From NCBI GenBank assembly GCA_049306095.1, contig JBAQPU010000012.1, forward strand, positions 73,027 to 137,026: a DNA stretch of 64,000 bases, read 5' to 3'. The position numbers and the translations under genes are program-made. Of this stretch, positions 27,203 to 36,012 are shown in pieces. Source of the DNA: UBA2336 sp049306095 (GTDB lineage: Bacteria > Bacteroidota > Bacteroidia > Cytophagales > Cyclobacteriaceae). The notes beneath the pieces are model-generated. The model ran no database searches, was not told where the DNA came from, and saw nothing but the letters and a program-made list of their open reading frames with translations. The first letter of the stretch is position 1; every line of letters begins with the position of its first letter.

Positions 27203-28528
27203 TTACACAAAATATGGGGCAAGTGAAAAGGAAAGAGCTGACCGGGTTTGTGGGGTGATCTTAAAGCGGTTATCAATCCGGTAGCCCACTACCCAGGCAA
27301 TTTCACCAGCCGATTCCAGTACGGTTACCTCATTCTTATCGGCCACCGACACTTTATTGTCAATCAAAAAGTCGCTCAGTTTTCTTTTATGATCCATCCC
27401 CAACGGATAGAAAAAATCTCCGGCTCTCCATTTGCGCCAGCGCAACGGGAACTTCACTTGATCAGCATCCAGAACTGCCACCAGTGAATCGGTCGAAATT
27501 TTTACCGGATTCATTTTTTCAATCGCCAACTCCCATGACCCCAGCACCGCTTTACTCTGTCCTTTCTCAATCACCACCTCGTTCCAGAAATTTTCATGAG
27601 GCGAAAGAATGAGGTAATCACGATCAATAATCAACTGATGCGATGGACTTAAAAATCTCTTTCCCGGCTGGCCATGCAACCCATGAATTACTTCACGCGC
27701 TTGCTCAAAATTAAATCTATACTCTTTTATACAGCGCCACAACAGGTGAGTTCCTTGCGGGAAAGAATCAAAACCCTTTTTGGCAATCGTTACTTTTTCA
27801 CCTTCCACAAGCACAAACTCCTGCTTCCAGGCTTCCACCTGAAAATGAATCAACTCTAAGTCACTTTGCAGTTTTTCAATTCCGGTATGCAGGGTAAATT
27901 CAAGTGACGGATTAAGCTCTTTTAATTTCGGAACGATTTGATGGCGGATGAAATTCCGTTGATAATCATCAACCAGGTTTGATTGATCTTCTCTCCACTG
28001 GATACCTCTTTCGGTTGCATACTTTTCTACCTGAACACGGGTAGCAAATAGCAAAGGTCTAACAATCCTTTTACTTTTAACCGGTATTCCGGTAAGTCCT
28101 TCAGCCGATGACCCTTTTATCCAGTTTAATAAAATAGTCTCTACGGTATCATCAAAATGATGACCTGTCGCCAGTACCTTATATAAACCTTCATCCAGCA
28201 GGGAATCAAACCACACATAGCGTAAGTCACGTGCCGCCATCTGAATAGAGAGGTTGTTTTCCCAACCATACTCCTGGGTATCAAAACGTTTAACATCGAC
28301 TGGAATGTTCAGCCTTTGACACTCCTGTCGAACAAACTCCTCGTCACCTTCTGATTCCTCCCCCCGCAACTGAAAATTGCAATGCGCTACACCGATACGA
28401 AATCCGGCTTCTAAAAATAAATGCAACATCACCATTGAATCAACGCCACCGCTAACCGCTAACAGAACTGTATCGTCTTTGGTAAAAAGTTTATGCCGGT
28501 TAATATGGTTCAGAAATTGCTCCAACAT
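27203..28528 (-). CDS. tilS: tRNA(Ile)-lysidine synthase
   Basis: This 441-residue cytoplasmic enzyme uses ATP to put lysine on C34 of tRNA-Ile(CAU), so that the tRNA reads AUA and not AUG. The PP-loop SGGVDS is at 26-31, followed by LRGEESEGDEEFV and ATGHHFDDTVETILLNW, typical of TilS. The C-terminal part holds the tRNA-binding domains (TilS C-terminal region from about 360). Length is normal. It is divergent from the OstA-like gene with only 48 bp between start codons. Confidence 0.96.
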   Translation of the reverse strand: MLEQFLNHINRHKLFTKDDTVLLAVSGGVDSMVMLHLFLEAGFRIGVAHCNFQLRGEESEGDEEFVRQECQRLNIPVDVKRFDTQEYGWENNLSIQMAARDLRYVWFDSLLDEGLYKVLATGHHFDDTVETILLNWIKGSSAEGLTGIPVKSKRIVRPLLFATRVQVEKYATERGIQWREDQSNLVDDYQRNFIRHQIVPKLKELNPSLEFTLHTGIEKLQSDLELIHFQVEAWKQEFVLVEGEKVTIAKKGFDSFPQGTHLLWRCIKEYRFNFEQAREVIHGLHGQPGKRFLSPSHQLIIDRDYLILSPHENFWNEVVIEKGQSKAVLGSWELAIEKMNPVKISTDSLVAVLDADQVKFPLRWRKWRAGDFFYPLGMDHKRKLSDFLIDNKVSVADKNEVTVLESAGEIAWVVGYRIDNRFKITPQTRSALSFSLAPYFV

Positions 28529-28533
28529 CGATC

Positions 28534-28571
28534 CAAAGATACAACTGTACCCGTAGTTTTGGTTAATTTTG
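28534..28571. promoter_or_regulatory. divergent overlapping promoters of tilS and the OstA-like gene
   Basis: On the minus strand TATCTTTG (28541-28534) stands 5 bp before the tilS ATG. On the plus strand TAATTTTG (28564-28571) stands 5 bp before the ATG at 28577. Both fit the Bacteroidota -7 consensus TAnnTTTG. The -33 region of each would fall on or near the -7 box of the other. Both transcripts would be nearly leaderless. Confidence 0.5.
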
Positions 28572-28576
28572 GCCCT

Positions 28577-30127
28577 ATGATGCGCAAAGCAACTGTTGTT
28601 TTTATCCTTTTACTTACCCTGACAATCCATGCCGTTGCCCAAAAAAAGGTGCAGCTTCAAAAGGGGGCCGGTAAGTTAATTGGCGGAACCAAAAATGGAG
28701 AACGTATTGAACGCGTTATTGACAATGTTGTTTTTGTTCAGGGCACTACCACCATCTATTGTGACTCAGCCTGGTTTTACCGATCCAGAAACATGGTAGA
28801 AGCATTTGGGCGGGTACGCATTGTGGAAGGAGACTCGATAACGATTACCGCATCTCGGCTGGAGTACGATGGCAATACCAAGCAAGCCAAACTTCGACAA
28901 AACGTAATATTTACCAAACTGGCAACTGCCACCCTGTTTACAGATTTCCTTGATTACGACCGCCTCATTAACGAGGCCACCTACTTTAACGGAGGAAAAT
29001 TAGTTGACAGTATCAATACACTTACGAGCAGCAAAGGATATTTCCTGGTGAACGCCAACCTGGCAGCGTTTAAAAAGAACGTTAAGGTAACCAACCCTGA
29101 CTACACCATGACGGCCGACAGTTTACAGTACAATACAAAAAGCAAAGACATTTTATTTGTTTCTGAAACAACCGTCATTAACAAAGACAGCAGTTCATTC
29201 AAAGCCCAATCAGGAAAATACAATACTATCAGCCGTACTTCCGATTTATTTGAAGGTGCAGGGCAATCCAGGCACTACAAAATAAAGGGTGACCGCTATG
29301 ACTTTGATGACAAAAAGAAAATTTATAAGGTTCGTGGCAATGTATCGATGACCGCCCTGGACGAAAACATGACAATTTACGGGCAATCGGTAGACATGAA
29401 TAAAGGAAGGAATATTTCAAAAGTTTATGATCATGCCTATGTAGCAAAAGTAACAGACGAAGGCGACACGCTTTTTATGTCTGCCGATACGCTCATCTCC
29501 ATTGACGATGCCGACCCCTCTAAAAAGCGGCTGCTCGCCTATCATCATGTTAAGATTTTTAAAAAGGATATGCAGGGACTGGCCGATTCTCTGGTGTACC
29601 GGGCGGCAGACTCCACCTTGTTCTTTTATAAAAACCCGGTTCTTTGGTCGGACGAAAACCAAATGACTGCCGACACCATCAGCATGTTAATAGAGCGCAA
29701 TACAATCAGTAAAATATTTCTGACCACCAATTCTTTTGTGATCTCAAAAGACACCCTGTTCAACCACAACCAAATCAAAGGCAGGAATATGGTAGCTGAA
29801 TTTGGCGGAGGAAAGCTAAAGCGGGTAAACGTCAATGGAAATGGGCAAAGCCTGTACTTTGCCGTAGATGAAAAAACCCATGTGCTTACCGGTATGAACA
29901 AAATCATTTGCAGCAACATCATTATCCGTTTCCAGGATGGCAAAGTGCATGATTTGAGTTTCTATGTAAAGCCAGAAGCTAATTTTATACCCCCTCATGA
30001 GTTGGATGACGAGGAAAAAGAGTTGGAGGGTTTTTCCTGGAAAGAGGACGCACGCCCTGAAAAATATGACGTTGTCAAAGTACCCCCTGCTGCTGAAAAG
30101 CCTGTGCGCAAACGATTGGGGGATTAG
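28577..30127 (+). CDS. OstA-like (LptA/LptD N-terminal) protein
   Basis: This 516-residue exported protein has a signal peptide ending AVAQ. The mature part is made of OstA/LptA jelly-roll repeats, with lines such as YCDSAWFYRSRNMVEAFGRV, SDSLQYN-like MTADSLQYNTKSKDILF and FDDKKKIYKVRGNVSM, spread over residues 30-480. Proteins of this family form the periplasmic bridge that carries LPS to the outer membrane, although the exact role of this Bacteroidota version is not settled. I chose ATG 28577, not the open frame to 28493, because of the signal peptide and because the longer frame would overlap tilS. Confidence 0.85.
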   Translation: MMRKATVVFILLLTLTIHAVAQKKVQLQKGAGKLIGGTKNGERIERVIDNVVFVQGTTTIYCDSAWFYRSRNMVEAFGRVRIVEGDSITITASRLEYDGNTKQAKLRQNVIFTKLATATLFTDFLDYDRLINEATYFNGGKLVDSINTLTSSKGYFLVNANLAAFKKNVKVTNPDYTMTADSLQYNTKSKDILFVSETTVINKDSSSFKAQSGKYNTISRTSDLFEGAGQSRHYKIKGDRYDFDDKKKIYKVRGNVSMTALDENMTIYGQSVDMNKGRNISKVYDHAYVAKVTDEGDTLFMSADTLISIDDADPSKKRLLAYHHVKIFKKDMQGLADSLVYRAADSTLFFYKNPVLWSDENQMTADTISMLIERNTISKIFLTTNSFVISKDTLFNHNQIKGRNMVAEFGGGKLKRVNVNGNGQSLYFAVDEKTHVLTGMNKIICSNIIIRFQDGKVHDLSFYVKPEANFIPPHELDDEEKELEGFSWKEDARPEKYDVVKVPPAAEKPVRKRLGD

Positions 30128-30217
30128 CTTATTGTTTCAGCATCATAAATTCTTTGCATTTCGTTATGAGATGCTCTCAAAATCAATTAAATTTTGTGAA
30201 AACTTTCCTACCTGCCA

Positions 30218-30922
30218 ATGAAGAGGGTGGTACTGCTGATTGGGTTTGTCTTGATGAGCGGGATTTTGATGGCACAAAGCTTCGAAATATCCGCCCTGCA
30301 GGATTCCTACAAAGGCACTATTGGTGATCTCATCAAAGCACCGATCAGGTTTAAAAACAACACCGAAAAGCCCATTATCCTGATTTTAAGAAAGGTTGAC
30401 ACGCAAATCGGGGGAACCCAAAAGAACTATTTCTGTATTGATGGGAATTGCCTCGACCAGCGCACCGAAGATTATATCCTCAAAATTGAACCCGGGCAAA
30501 CCATCCAGAATTTTTCAGTGGCTTTGGAAGCCGGCCTTGTAGAAGGCTTGAGTGAAGTCAGGTATGTGGTGTATAATAAGTCGAACGCATCTGAATCATC
30601 GCGCATCGACCTCACCTTTGTGGTGGAGGGCAAACCCGAAAAGAGCAACATCTACCAATCGCGGTTTATTACCCTGTATGATGTCTATCCTAACCCGGTA
30701 GTCGATCATGCTAACATCGATTACAAGCTTCACGATGACCGCGTCAAAACCAAAATTGTGGTACACAATATTTTAGGGAATGCTTTATCAGAGTACGAAT
30801 TGCCGTTTGCAGAAATCTCGGTAAAAATCAGGGCCGATCAATTTAGTTCCGGCATTTATTTCTATACACTTTACATCGAAAACGAAGGTGTCTTTACCCG
30901 CAAGCTGATCGTGAAAAAGTAA
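30218..30922 (+). CDS. T9SS type A sorting-domain protein
   Basis: The protein has 234 residues. A signal peptide (1-19, ending LMAQ) is followed by a beta-sandwich domain (about 22-140) and a C-terminal type A sorting domain (about 152-234) with DVYPNPV and the closing SGIYFYTLYIENEGVFTRKLIVKK-like pattern, of which SGIYFYTL and RKLIVKK are diagnostic. Such proteins are exported by the type IX secretion system and attached to or released from the cell surface. The function of the N-terminal domain is unknown. Confidence 0.88.
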   Translation: MKRVVLLIGFVLMSGILMAQSFEISALQDSYKGTIGDLIKAPIRFKNNTEKPIILILRKVDTQIGGTQKNYFCIDGNCLDQRTEDYILKIEPGQTIQNFSVALEAGLVEGLSEVRYVVYNKSNASESSRIDLTFVVEGKPEKSNIYQSRFITLYDVYPNPVVDHANIDYKLHDDRVKTKIVVHNILGNALSEYELPFAEISVKIRADQFSSGIYFYTLYIENEGVFTRKLIVKK

Positions 30923-30979
30923 GCTTCTGCTGTCATAAAGGGTCAGTCAAATCCGTTTTACACTTCAACCCCCTTATCG

Positions 30980-30987
30980 TATATTTG
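30980..30987 (+). promoter_or_regulatory. -7 box TATATTTG before bamD
   Basis: TATATTTG is a perfect TAnnTTTG element and ends 7 bp before the bamD ATG at 30995. TTTTA at 30956-30960, 19 bp upstream, is a weak -33 candidate. The transcript would carry almost no leader. Confidence 0.5.
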
Positions 30988-30994
30988 CGGGCTT

Positions 30995-31807
30995 ATGCGG
31001 AAAGTATCAATATTTGCGGCTTTCATTCTGGCTCTCTTTGTAGCCATTTCCTGCAGTAAATTCAGGAAAATTGAAAAAAACCCCGATTGGAGGGTGAAGT
31101 ATGAGGCCGGCTTGAATTATTATGCCAAGAAGGACTACTACCGGGCATCTGTCCTGTTTGATCAGATCCTACCCATTGTGCGGGGGCTACCCGAAGCTGA
31201 AAAAGTTCAATTTAACTTAGCCTACTGCCAGTACTACGAAAAACTTTACCTGCTGGCTTCCGAACAATTTAAAACGTTTTATGAAACGTATGGCCGGGGA
31301 GTTTTGTCTGAGGAAGCCCGGTTTATGTATGCTTATTCACTTTATAAATCATCGCCCGGGTCTCACCTGGATCAGTCCGGAAGTATTGAAGCGATGACAT
31401 CGATGCAGGATTTCTTAAACCGCTTTCCGAACAGCAAGTTTAAAGATCAGGCAGTAGAAGTAATTTTTACCACGCAGGCAAAACTCGAAAAAAAGGGATT
31501 TGAAAATGCCCGTCAGTATGTGAAGATGAGGAGCTACAAGGCTGCCATTGTGGCCTTGAACAGTTTTAAAAACAATTTTCCGGATTCTAAATATCACGAA
31601 GAGGCCAACTACCTCATTATAGTATCGCAATTTGAACTGGCCGAACAGAGCATCTACTCCAAACAACCCGAACGCTACAAAGAAGTGGTAGAAAACTACA
31701 AACATTTTGTTGATCAGTATCCCGAAAGCCAGTTCTTAAAGGAAGCCGAAAAACTTTATCTCGAAAGCACATCTAAACTAACAACATTAAAGACTACAAA
31801 TTCATAA
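30995..31807 (+). CDS. bamD: outer-membrane assembly lipoprotein BamD
   Basis: The protein has 270 residues. The lipobox AISC gives a lipidated Cys at 20. It is composed of TPR helix pairs (about 30-255), for example YYAKKDYYRASVLFDQIL, NLAYCQYYEKLYLLASEQF and RFPNSKFKDQAVEVI, in the arrangement of YfiO/BamD. BamD works on the inner face of the outer membrane with BamA to insert barrel proteins. It is the first gene of a tight block with the omega-like gene (2 bp gap), coaBC, DUF4835 and recN, an order I regard as typical of Cytophagales. Confidence 0.93.
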   Translation: MRKVSIFAAFILALFVAISCSKFRKIEKNPDWRVKYEAGLNYYAKKDYYRASVLFDQILPIVRGLPEAEKVQFNLAYCQYYEKLYLLASEQFKTFYETYGRGVLSEEARFMYAYSLYKSSPGSHLDQSGSIEAMTSMQDFLNRFPNSKFKDQAVEVIFTTQAKLEKKGFENARQYVKMRSYKAAIVALNSFKNNFPDSKYHEEANYLIIVSQFELAEQSIYSKQPERYKEVVENYKHFVDQYPESQFLKEAEKLYLESTSKLTTLKTTNS

Positions 31808-31809
31808 TT

Positions 31810-32136
31810 ATGGCTATACAATCATCTATTGTTCCGCGCGACATCGACAAAATTGCAGCACCCACCGGCAACCTGTACGAATCGGTAGTGGTTATTGCTA
31901 AACGCGCCAAGCAAATTTCAGCTAACCTGAAAGAAGAACTCAATAACAAACTTGCAGAGTTCGCCACCACCGTTGATAACCTGGAAGAAGTGTTTGAGAA
32001 TCGCGAGCAAATTGAAATTTCAAAATTCTACGAACGCATGCCTAAGCCTACTTCTACGGCTACAGAGGAATTTCTGGAGGGTAAACTAAATTTCAGAAAC
32101 CGAGAAGTTTCTCAGTCGCCAACGACCGAACTTTAA
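31810..32136 (+). CDS. rpoZ: RNA polymerase omega-like subunit (Bacteroidota type)
   Basis: This 108-residue protein matches the Bacteroidota omega/Rpb6-like family. It opens with SIVPRDIDKIAAPTGNLYESVVVIAKRA-type sequence, of which TGNLYESVVVIAKRAKQI is the conserved core that folds against the beta' subunit, followed by LAEFATTVDNLEEVFENRE. It helps assembly of RNA polymerase. It starts 2 bp after bamD and is followed by an intergenic inverted repeat before coaBC. Confidence 0.88.
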   Translation: MAIQSSIVPRDIDKIAAPTGNLYESVVVIAKRAKQISANLKEELNNKLAEFATTVDNLEEVFENREQIEISKFYERMPKPTSTATEEFLEGKLNFRNREVSQSPTTEL

Positions 32137-32142
32137 TAAGCA

Positions 32143-32202
32143 GTAACCGGTTACCAGTAATCGGTTTATCAGTACCGACCGATTATCGAACACCGATTAC
32201 TG
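32143..32202. repeat. palindrome and 11-bp inverted repeat before coaBC
   Basis: GTAACCGGTTAC at 32143-32154 is a perfect 12-bp palindrome. CAGTAATCGGT (32155-32165) and ACCGATTACTG (32192-32202) are exact inverted copies 26 bp apart. The spacer repeats the same words (CAGTACCGACCGATTAT). It lies just upstream of the coaBC start. Confidence 0.85.
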
Positions 32203-32214
32203 ATGACTGTTTAT

Positions 32215-33414
32215 ATGCAGGGCAAAAAAATAATACTGGGAATAACGGGAAGTATTGCAGCATACAAAGCTGCAGTGCTTACCCGATTATGCATAAAGGC
32301 AGGTGCTGAGGTAAGGGTAATCATGACCACTTCAGCAATGGAGTTCATTACACCCCTTACCCTATCCACCCTTTCTAAAAATCCGGTACTCTCCCAATTT
32401 CAAAAGGATGAAACAGGCCAGTGGAACAATCATGTTGAACTTGGCTTGTGGGCAGATGCCCTGCTGATTGCCCCCGCCAGCGCTAACACCCTTGCTAAAA
32501 TAGCAAACGGCATATGTGACAACCTGCTCTCAGCCGTGTACCTATCCGCCCGCTGCCCGGTATTTCTTGCCCCAGCCATGGACCTGGATATGCTGGCTCA
32601 TGCTTCTACGCAGGACAACCTGAAAAAAATTTTCGCTTTCGGAAATCACATCATTAACCCTGTGCATGGTGAGTTAGCCAGTGGTTTGACAGGCACGGGC
32701 AGAATGGCCGAGCCGGAAGAAATTGTAGCTCATCTTGAGTCGTATTTTAAAAACGAACAAAAACTTAGAGGGAAGGTTGCCCTGGTAACCGCAGGCCCCA
32801 CGTACGAGGCAATTGACCCGGTACGGTTTATCGGGAATCATTCCAGCGGAAAAATGGGATTTGCCATTGCCGAATCGCTTGCCCATGCGGGCGCACAGGT
32901 TCACCTGGTTACCGGCCCCTCGACACAGCACACTTCACACCCCGGTGTGAACGTTATACGGATAACTTCCGCTGAAGAAATGTACCATGCCTGCGTTGAC
33001 CGATTTCCACAAACCGATATTACGGTATTGGCCGCTGCTGTGGCAGACTACAAACCAATAAAAGTTGCCGACCAAAAAATAAAAAAGAAAGAGGATTCGT
33101 TGATTTTAGAATTGACCAGGACACATGATATTGCCGCTGCGTTGGGCAAAAATAAACTCAACGGCCAGATAATTGTAGGGTTTGCACTAGAAACCGAACA
33201 GGAACAAACCAACGCTCTTAAAAAACTGGAAGCAAAAAATTTCGATCTGATCGTCTTGAATTCGTTAAACGATTCAGGTGCGGGATTCGGTCATTATACC
33301 AATAAAATCACGCTGATTGACAACGCCCGGAACATCCGTTCATTTGAATTAAAAAATAAAAACGAGGTAGCGAACGATATTGTAACGGCCATTATTGAAA
33401 AAATGCATGCGTAG
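32215..33414 (+). CDS. coaBC: bifunctional phosphopantothenoylcysteine decarboxylase / phosphopantothenate-cysteine ligase
   Basis: This 399-residue cytoplasmic enzyme makes phosphopantetheine for coenzyme A in two steps. The N-terminal CoaC flavoprotein domain (about 1-175) shows GSIAAYKA, the active-site His in NHVELG, PASANTLAKIANG and APAMDLDML. The C-terminal CoaB domain (about 185-399) shows VTAGPTYEAIDPVR, NHSSGKMG and AAVADYKP with a Lys cluster, KIKKK. I start at ATG 32215; the ATG at 32203 lies inside the inverted repeat and is less likely. It overlaps the DUF4835 gene by 8 bp. Confidence 0.95.
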   Translation: MQGKKIILGITGSIAAYKAAVLTRLCIKAGAEVRVIMTTSAMEFITPLTLSTLSKNPVLSQFQKDETGQWNNHVELGLWADALLIAPASANTLAKIANGICDNLLSAVYLSARCPVFLAPAMDLDMLAHASTQDNLKKIFAFGNHIINPVHGELASGLTGTGRMAEPEEIVAHLESYFKNEQKLRGKVALVTAGPTYEAIDPVRFIGNHSSGKMGFAIAESLAHAGAQVHLVTGPSTQHTSHPGVNVIRITSAEEMYHACVDRFPQTDITVLAAAVADYKPIKVADQKIKKKEDSLILELTRTHDIAAALGKNKLNGQIIVGFALETEQEQTNALKKLEAKNFDLIVLNSLNDSGAGFGHYTNKITLIDNARNIRSFELKNKNEVANDIVTAIIEKMHA

Positions 33415-34303
33415 CATCGTCACACTGGTATTAGTCTTGCTTGCTTACTGCGGTTTAGCGCAAGAACTCAATTGTATTGTTACCATTAACGTTGGTCCAA
33501 AAGTTCAAACAACTGACCGCAATGTATTTCGCGATATGAAAAATGGACTGCAGCAATTTCTGAACACTCGCAAGTGGACTACAGATGCCTTTCAGTCGCA
33601 CGAAAAAATCAACTGCAGTTTATTGATTAACATCAATGAAATGCCTTCCATTGGAATTTTCAGCGCTTCGGTTCAGATACAATCTGCCCGGCCGGTTTAC
33701 AATTCAAATTACACCAGCCTGCTGCTCAATTTTGCCGACCGCGACTGGGAATTTGAATACATTGAATCACAGCCGTTAGAGTTCAACGATAACACGTACA
33801 CCAACAACCTAACCTCCATGCTTGCTTTCTATGCCTATATTATTATTGGTATGGATTACGATTCTTTTAGTGAGTTGGGAGGAACGCCACATTTTCAAAA
33901 AGCTTTAATGGTGGTAAATAATGCCCAGTCCTCTAACCGCCCGGGCTGGCAGGCGCTCGGTAATAACCGTAACCGGTACGCCTTAGTTGAAGGACTGATC
34001 AACCCTCAAATGGCTGAAGTACGCAAATCGTACTACAGCTATCATCGCCTGGCGCTGGACACCTTTGAAAAAACCCCTGATCAAAGTCGTGAAGTCATTC
34101 TAAAAGGACTGAAAGACATCAAACGTGCTCGCGACTTAAACCCGAATGCCATTCTGGTCATCTCCTTCTTTGATGCCAAATCGAAAGAGTTAGCCAATAT
34201 CTATTCCGATGGCGCCCTGCCCATCAGGCGGGAAGCCTACGACCTGATTACCGTTATGGATCCCACTAACCGGTCGAGCTACGATAAGATTATCAAGAAT
34301 TAG
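33407..34303 (+). CDS. DUF4835 family exported protein
   Basis: This 298-residue protein has a signal peptide ending GLAQ at about residue 19, then ELNCIVTINVGPKVQTTDR, the start typical of the DUF4835 family, which is confined to Bacteroidota. Conserved parts include LLLNFADRDWEFEYIESQPLE and FYAYIIIGMDYDSFSELGG. The function is not known; its constant place between coaBC and recN suggests an envelope role, but that is inference. I prefer the ATG at 33407 over 33395; either start overlaps the end of coaBC. Confidence 0.85.
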   Translation: MRSIVTLVLVLLAYCGLAQELNCIVTINVGPKVQTTDRNVFRDMKNGLQQFLNTRKWTTDAFQSHEKINCSLLININEMPSIGIFSASVQIQSARPVYNSNYTSLLLNFADRDWEFEYIESQPLEFNDNTYTNNLTSMLAFYAYIIIGMDYDSFSELGGTPHFQKALMVVNNAQSSNRPGWQALGNNRNRYALVEGLINPQMAEVRKSYYSYHRLALDTFEKTPDQSREVILKGLKDIKRARDLNPNAILVISFFDAKSKELANIYSDGALPIRREAYDLITVMDPTNRSSYDKIIKN

Positions 34304-34362
34304 CAGCCATTTCAGGATTTTCACTCACTCCTTTTTATCTTTAGCCGATAACCTCATTACTG

Positions 34363-36012
34363 ATGCTCAAGCATCTGACCATAAAGAATTACGCGCTCAT
34401 CAAACACCTGGAACTGGCGCCTTCACAACACCTGAATGTTGTTACGGGCGAAACAGGAGCAGGAAAATCCATCATGCTGGGTGCCCTTGGTTTATTGAAA
34501 GGCAACCGGGCCGATACCAAAGTTTTATGGGATGAGAACGAAAAGTGCATCACAGAAGGTGTTTTTGATATTGGTTGTTATAAGCTGAAAAGCTTTTTTA
34601 AAGCAGAAGACCTTGACTATGATGACACCACGGTGATCCGCAGAGAAATCAGTCCGGGTGGAAAGTCGAGAGCATTCATCAATGACACTCCGGTTACCCT
34701 GGATGTTATGAAGAAACTCGGTAACCTGTTGATGGATATCCACTCGCAACACGAAACCCTGCAACTCAGCGATCAATCTTTTCAGCTTCGGTTCATTGAC
34801 GCATACGCTGAAAACCAAAAGTTACTTGATGAATACGCGGTCTCCTGGGCCAATTATCTCGCAAAGAAAAAAGCGTATGAAACACTGGTGAGCGAGGCCG
34901 ACACGTTAAGGCAAGATGCTGATTACATCAATTTCCAACTCGATGAACTAGTCAAGGCCGATTTTGAAGAGGGCGAGCAGGAAAAAATGGAATCGGAATT
35001 AAAAATTATGGAGCATGCCGAAGATATAAAGGGCAGGTTTCATACTGTATTAGAGTTGCTCAGCCGTTCTGAGTTTGCATCACGCCATTCGCTGGCAGAA
35101 GCACGAACACACCTGCAGCAAGTGGTCTCGTATTCAGCAAATTATGAATCGCTTCACAAACGCCTGGAAAGTTTGGTGATTGAGCTGGACGACATTTTAC
35201 ATGAAATAGAAAAAGAAGAAGAAGCTATTGAGTTTGACCCTGAACGGGCGCAATATGTAAGTGAACGAATCAACCTGATCTACCGCCTTTTAAAAAAACA
35301 CCGGACTAACAACCTGAAAGAATTGTTGGTGATTCAGGAAGAATTGCAACACAAGGCCACCCTTACCACCAACCTGGACGAATCTCTTGCTGCCGCCAAA
35401 GCTTTGTATGAACAGGCTTCAGCGGAAATAAAAAGCCTCGCTCAAAAATTAAGTGCTGCCAGAAAAAAAGTAATGGAGCCCCTGTGTAAAGAATTGGTGA
35501 AGCTGTTGAAAGAACTGGGTATTCCCGAAGCGGCAATGAAAATTGAACAAACTCCGGTGTTGCCCGGACCCACCGGAGCGGATGTAATTGAACTCCTCTT
35601 TAGTGCCAACAAAGGTATTTCACCCAGGGCACTGGCGCAGGTTGCTTCAGGCGGTGAGTTTTCACGTCTGATGTTCAGCATCAAATATGTGATGGCCGCC
35701 AAAACTTCAATGCCCACGTTAATTTTGGATGAAATTGACAATGGCGTTTCCGGTGAAATTGCCATGAAGTTGGGAAATTTAATGAAGGCCATGGCAAAAC
35801 ACCATCAATTGATCACCATCAGCCATTTACCACAGATTGCTGCCAAAGCAGATGCACACTACTTTGTTTTTAAGGATAACACTTCCGCAAAAACCATCAG
35901 CAACATCAAAGTACTGAACGAGAACGAACGGGTTGAAGAGATCGCTAAAATGCTGAGTGGTGCCAAGCCTTCAAAGGTGGCGTTTGAAAATGCAAAAGAA
36001 CTGATCGGCTGA
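34363..36012 (+). CDS. recN: DNA repair ATPase RecN
   Basis: This 549-residue SMC-like protein acts early in the repair of double-strand breaks. The Walker A motif GETGAGKS is at 29-36, a long coiled coil spans about 150-370, and the C-terminal half has the signature ASGGEFSRLMFSIK and Walker B LILDEIDNGVSGEIA. The D-loop and the H-loop (TISHLPQIAAKA) are intact. A TATCTTTA box (34336-34343) may be its promoter. Its stop codon abuts the stop codon of the convergent recQ gene with no base between. Confidence 0.96.
   Translation: MLKHLTIKNYALIKHLELAPSQHLNVVTGETGAGKSIMLGALGLLKGNRADTKVLWDENEKCITEGVFDIGCYKLKSFFKAEDLDYDDTTVIRREISPGGKSRAFINDTPVTLDVMKKLGNLLMDIHSQHETLQLSDQSFQLRFIDAYAENQKLLDEYAVSWANYLAKKKAYETLVSEADTLRQDADYINFQLDELVKADFEEGEQEKMESELKIMEHAEDIKGRFHTVLELLSRSEFASRHSLAEARTHLQQVVSYSANYESLHKRLESLVIELDDILHEIEKEEEAIEFDPERAQYVSERINLIYRLLKKHRTNNLKELLVIQEELQHKATLTTNLDESLAAAKALYEQASAEIKSLAQKLSAARKKVMEPLCKELVKLLKELGIPEAAMKIEQTPVLPGPTGADVIELLFSANKGISPRALAQVASGGEFSRLMFSIKYVMAAKTSMPTLILDEIDNGVSGEIAMKLGNLMKAMAKHHQLITISHLPQIAAKADAHYFVFKDNTSAKTISNIKVLNENERVEEIAKMLSGAKPSKVAFENAKELIG

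Noticed and set aside
28493..28576. N-terminal extension of the OstA-like protein
   Set aside because: It overlaps the start of tilS on the other strand and precedes the signal peptide.
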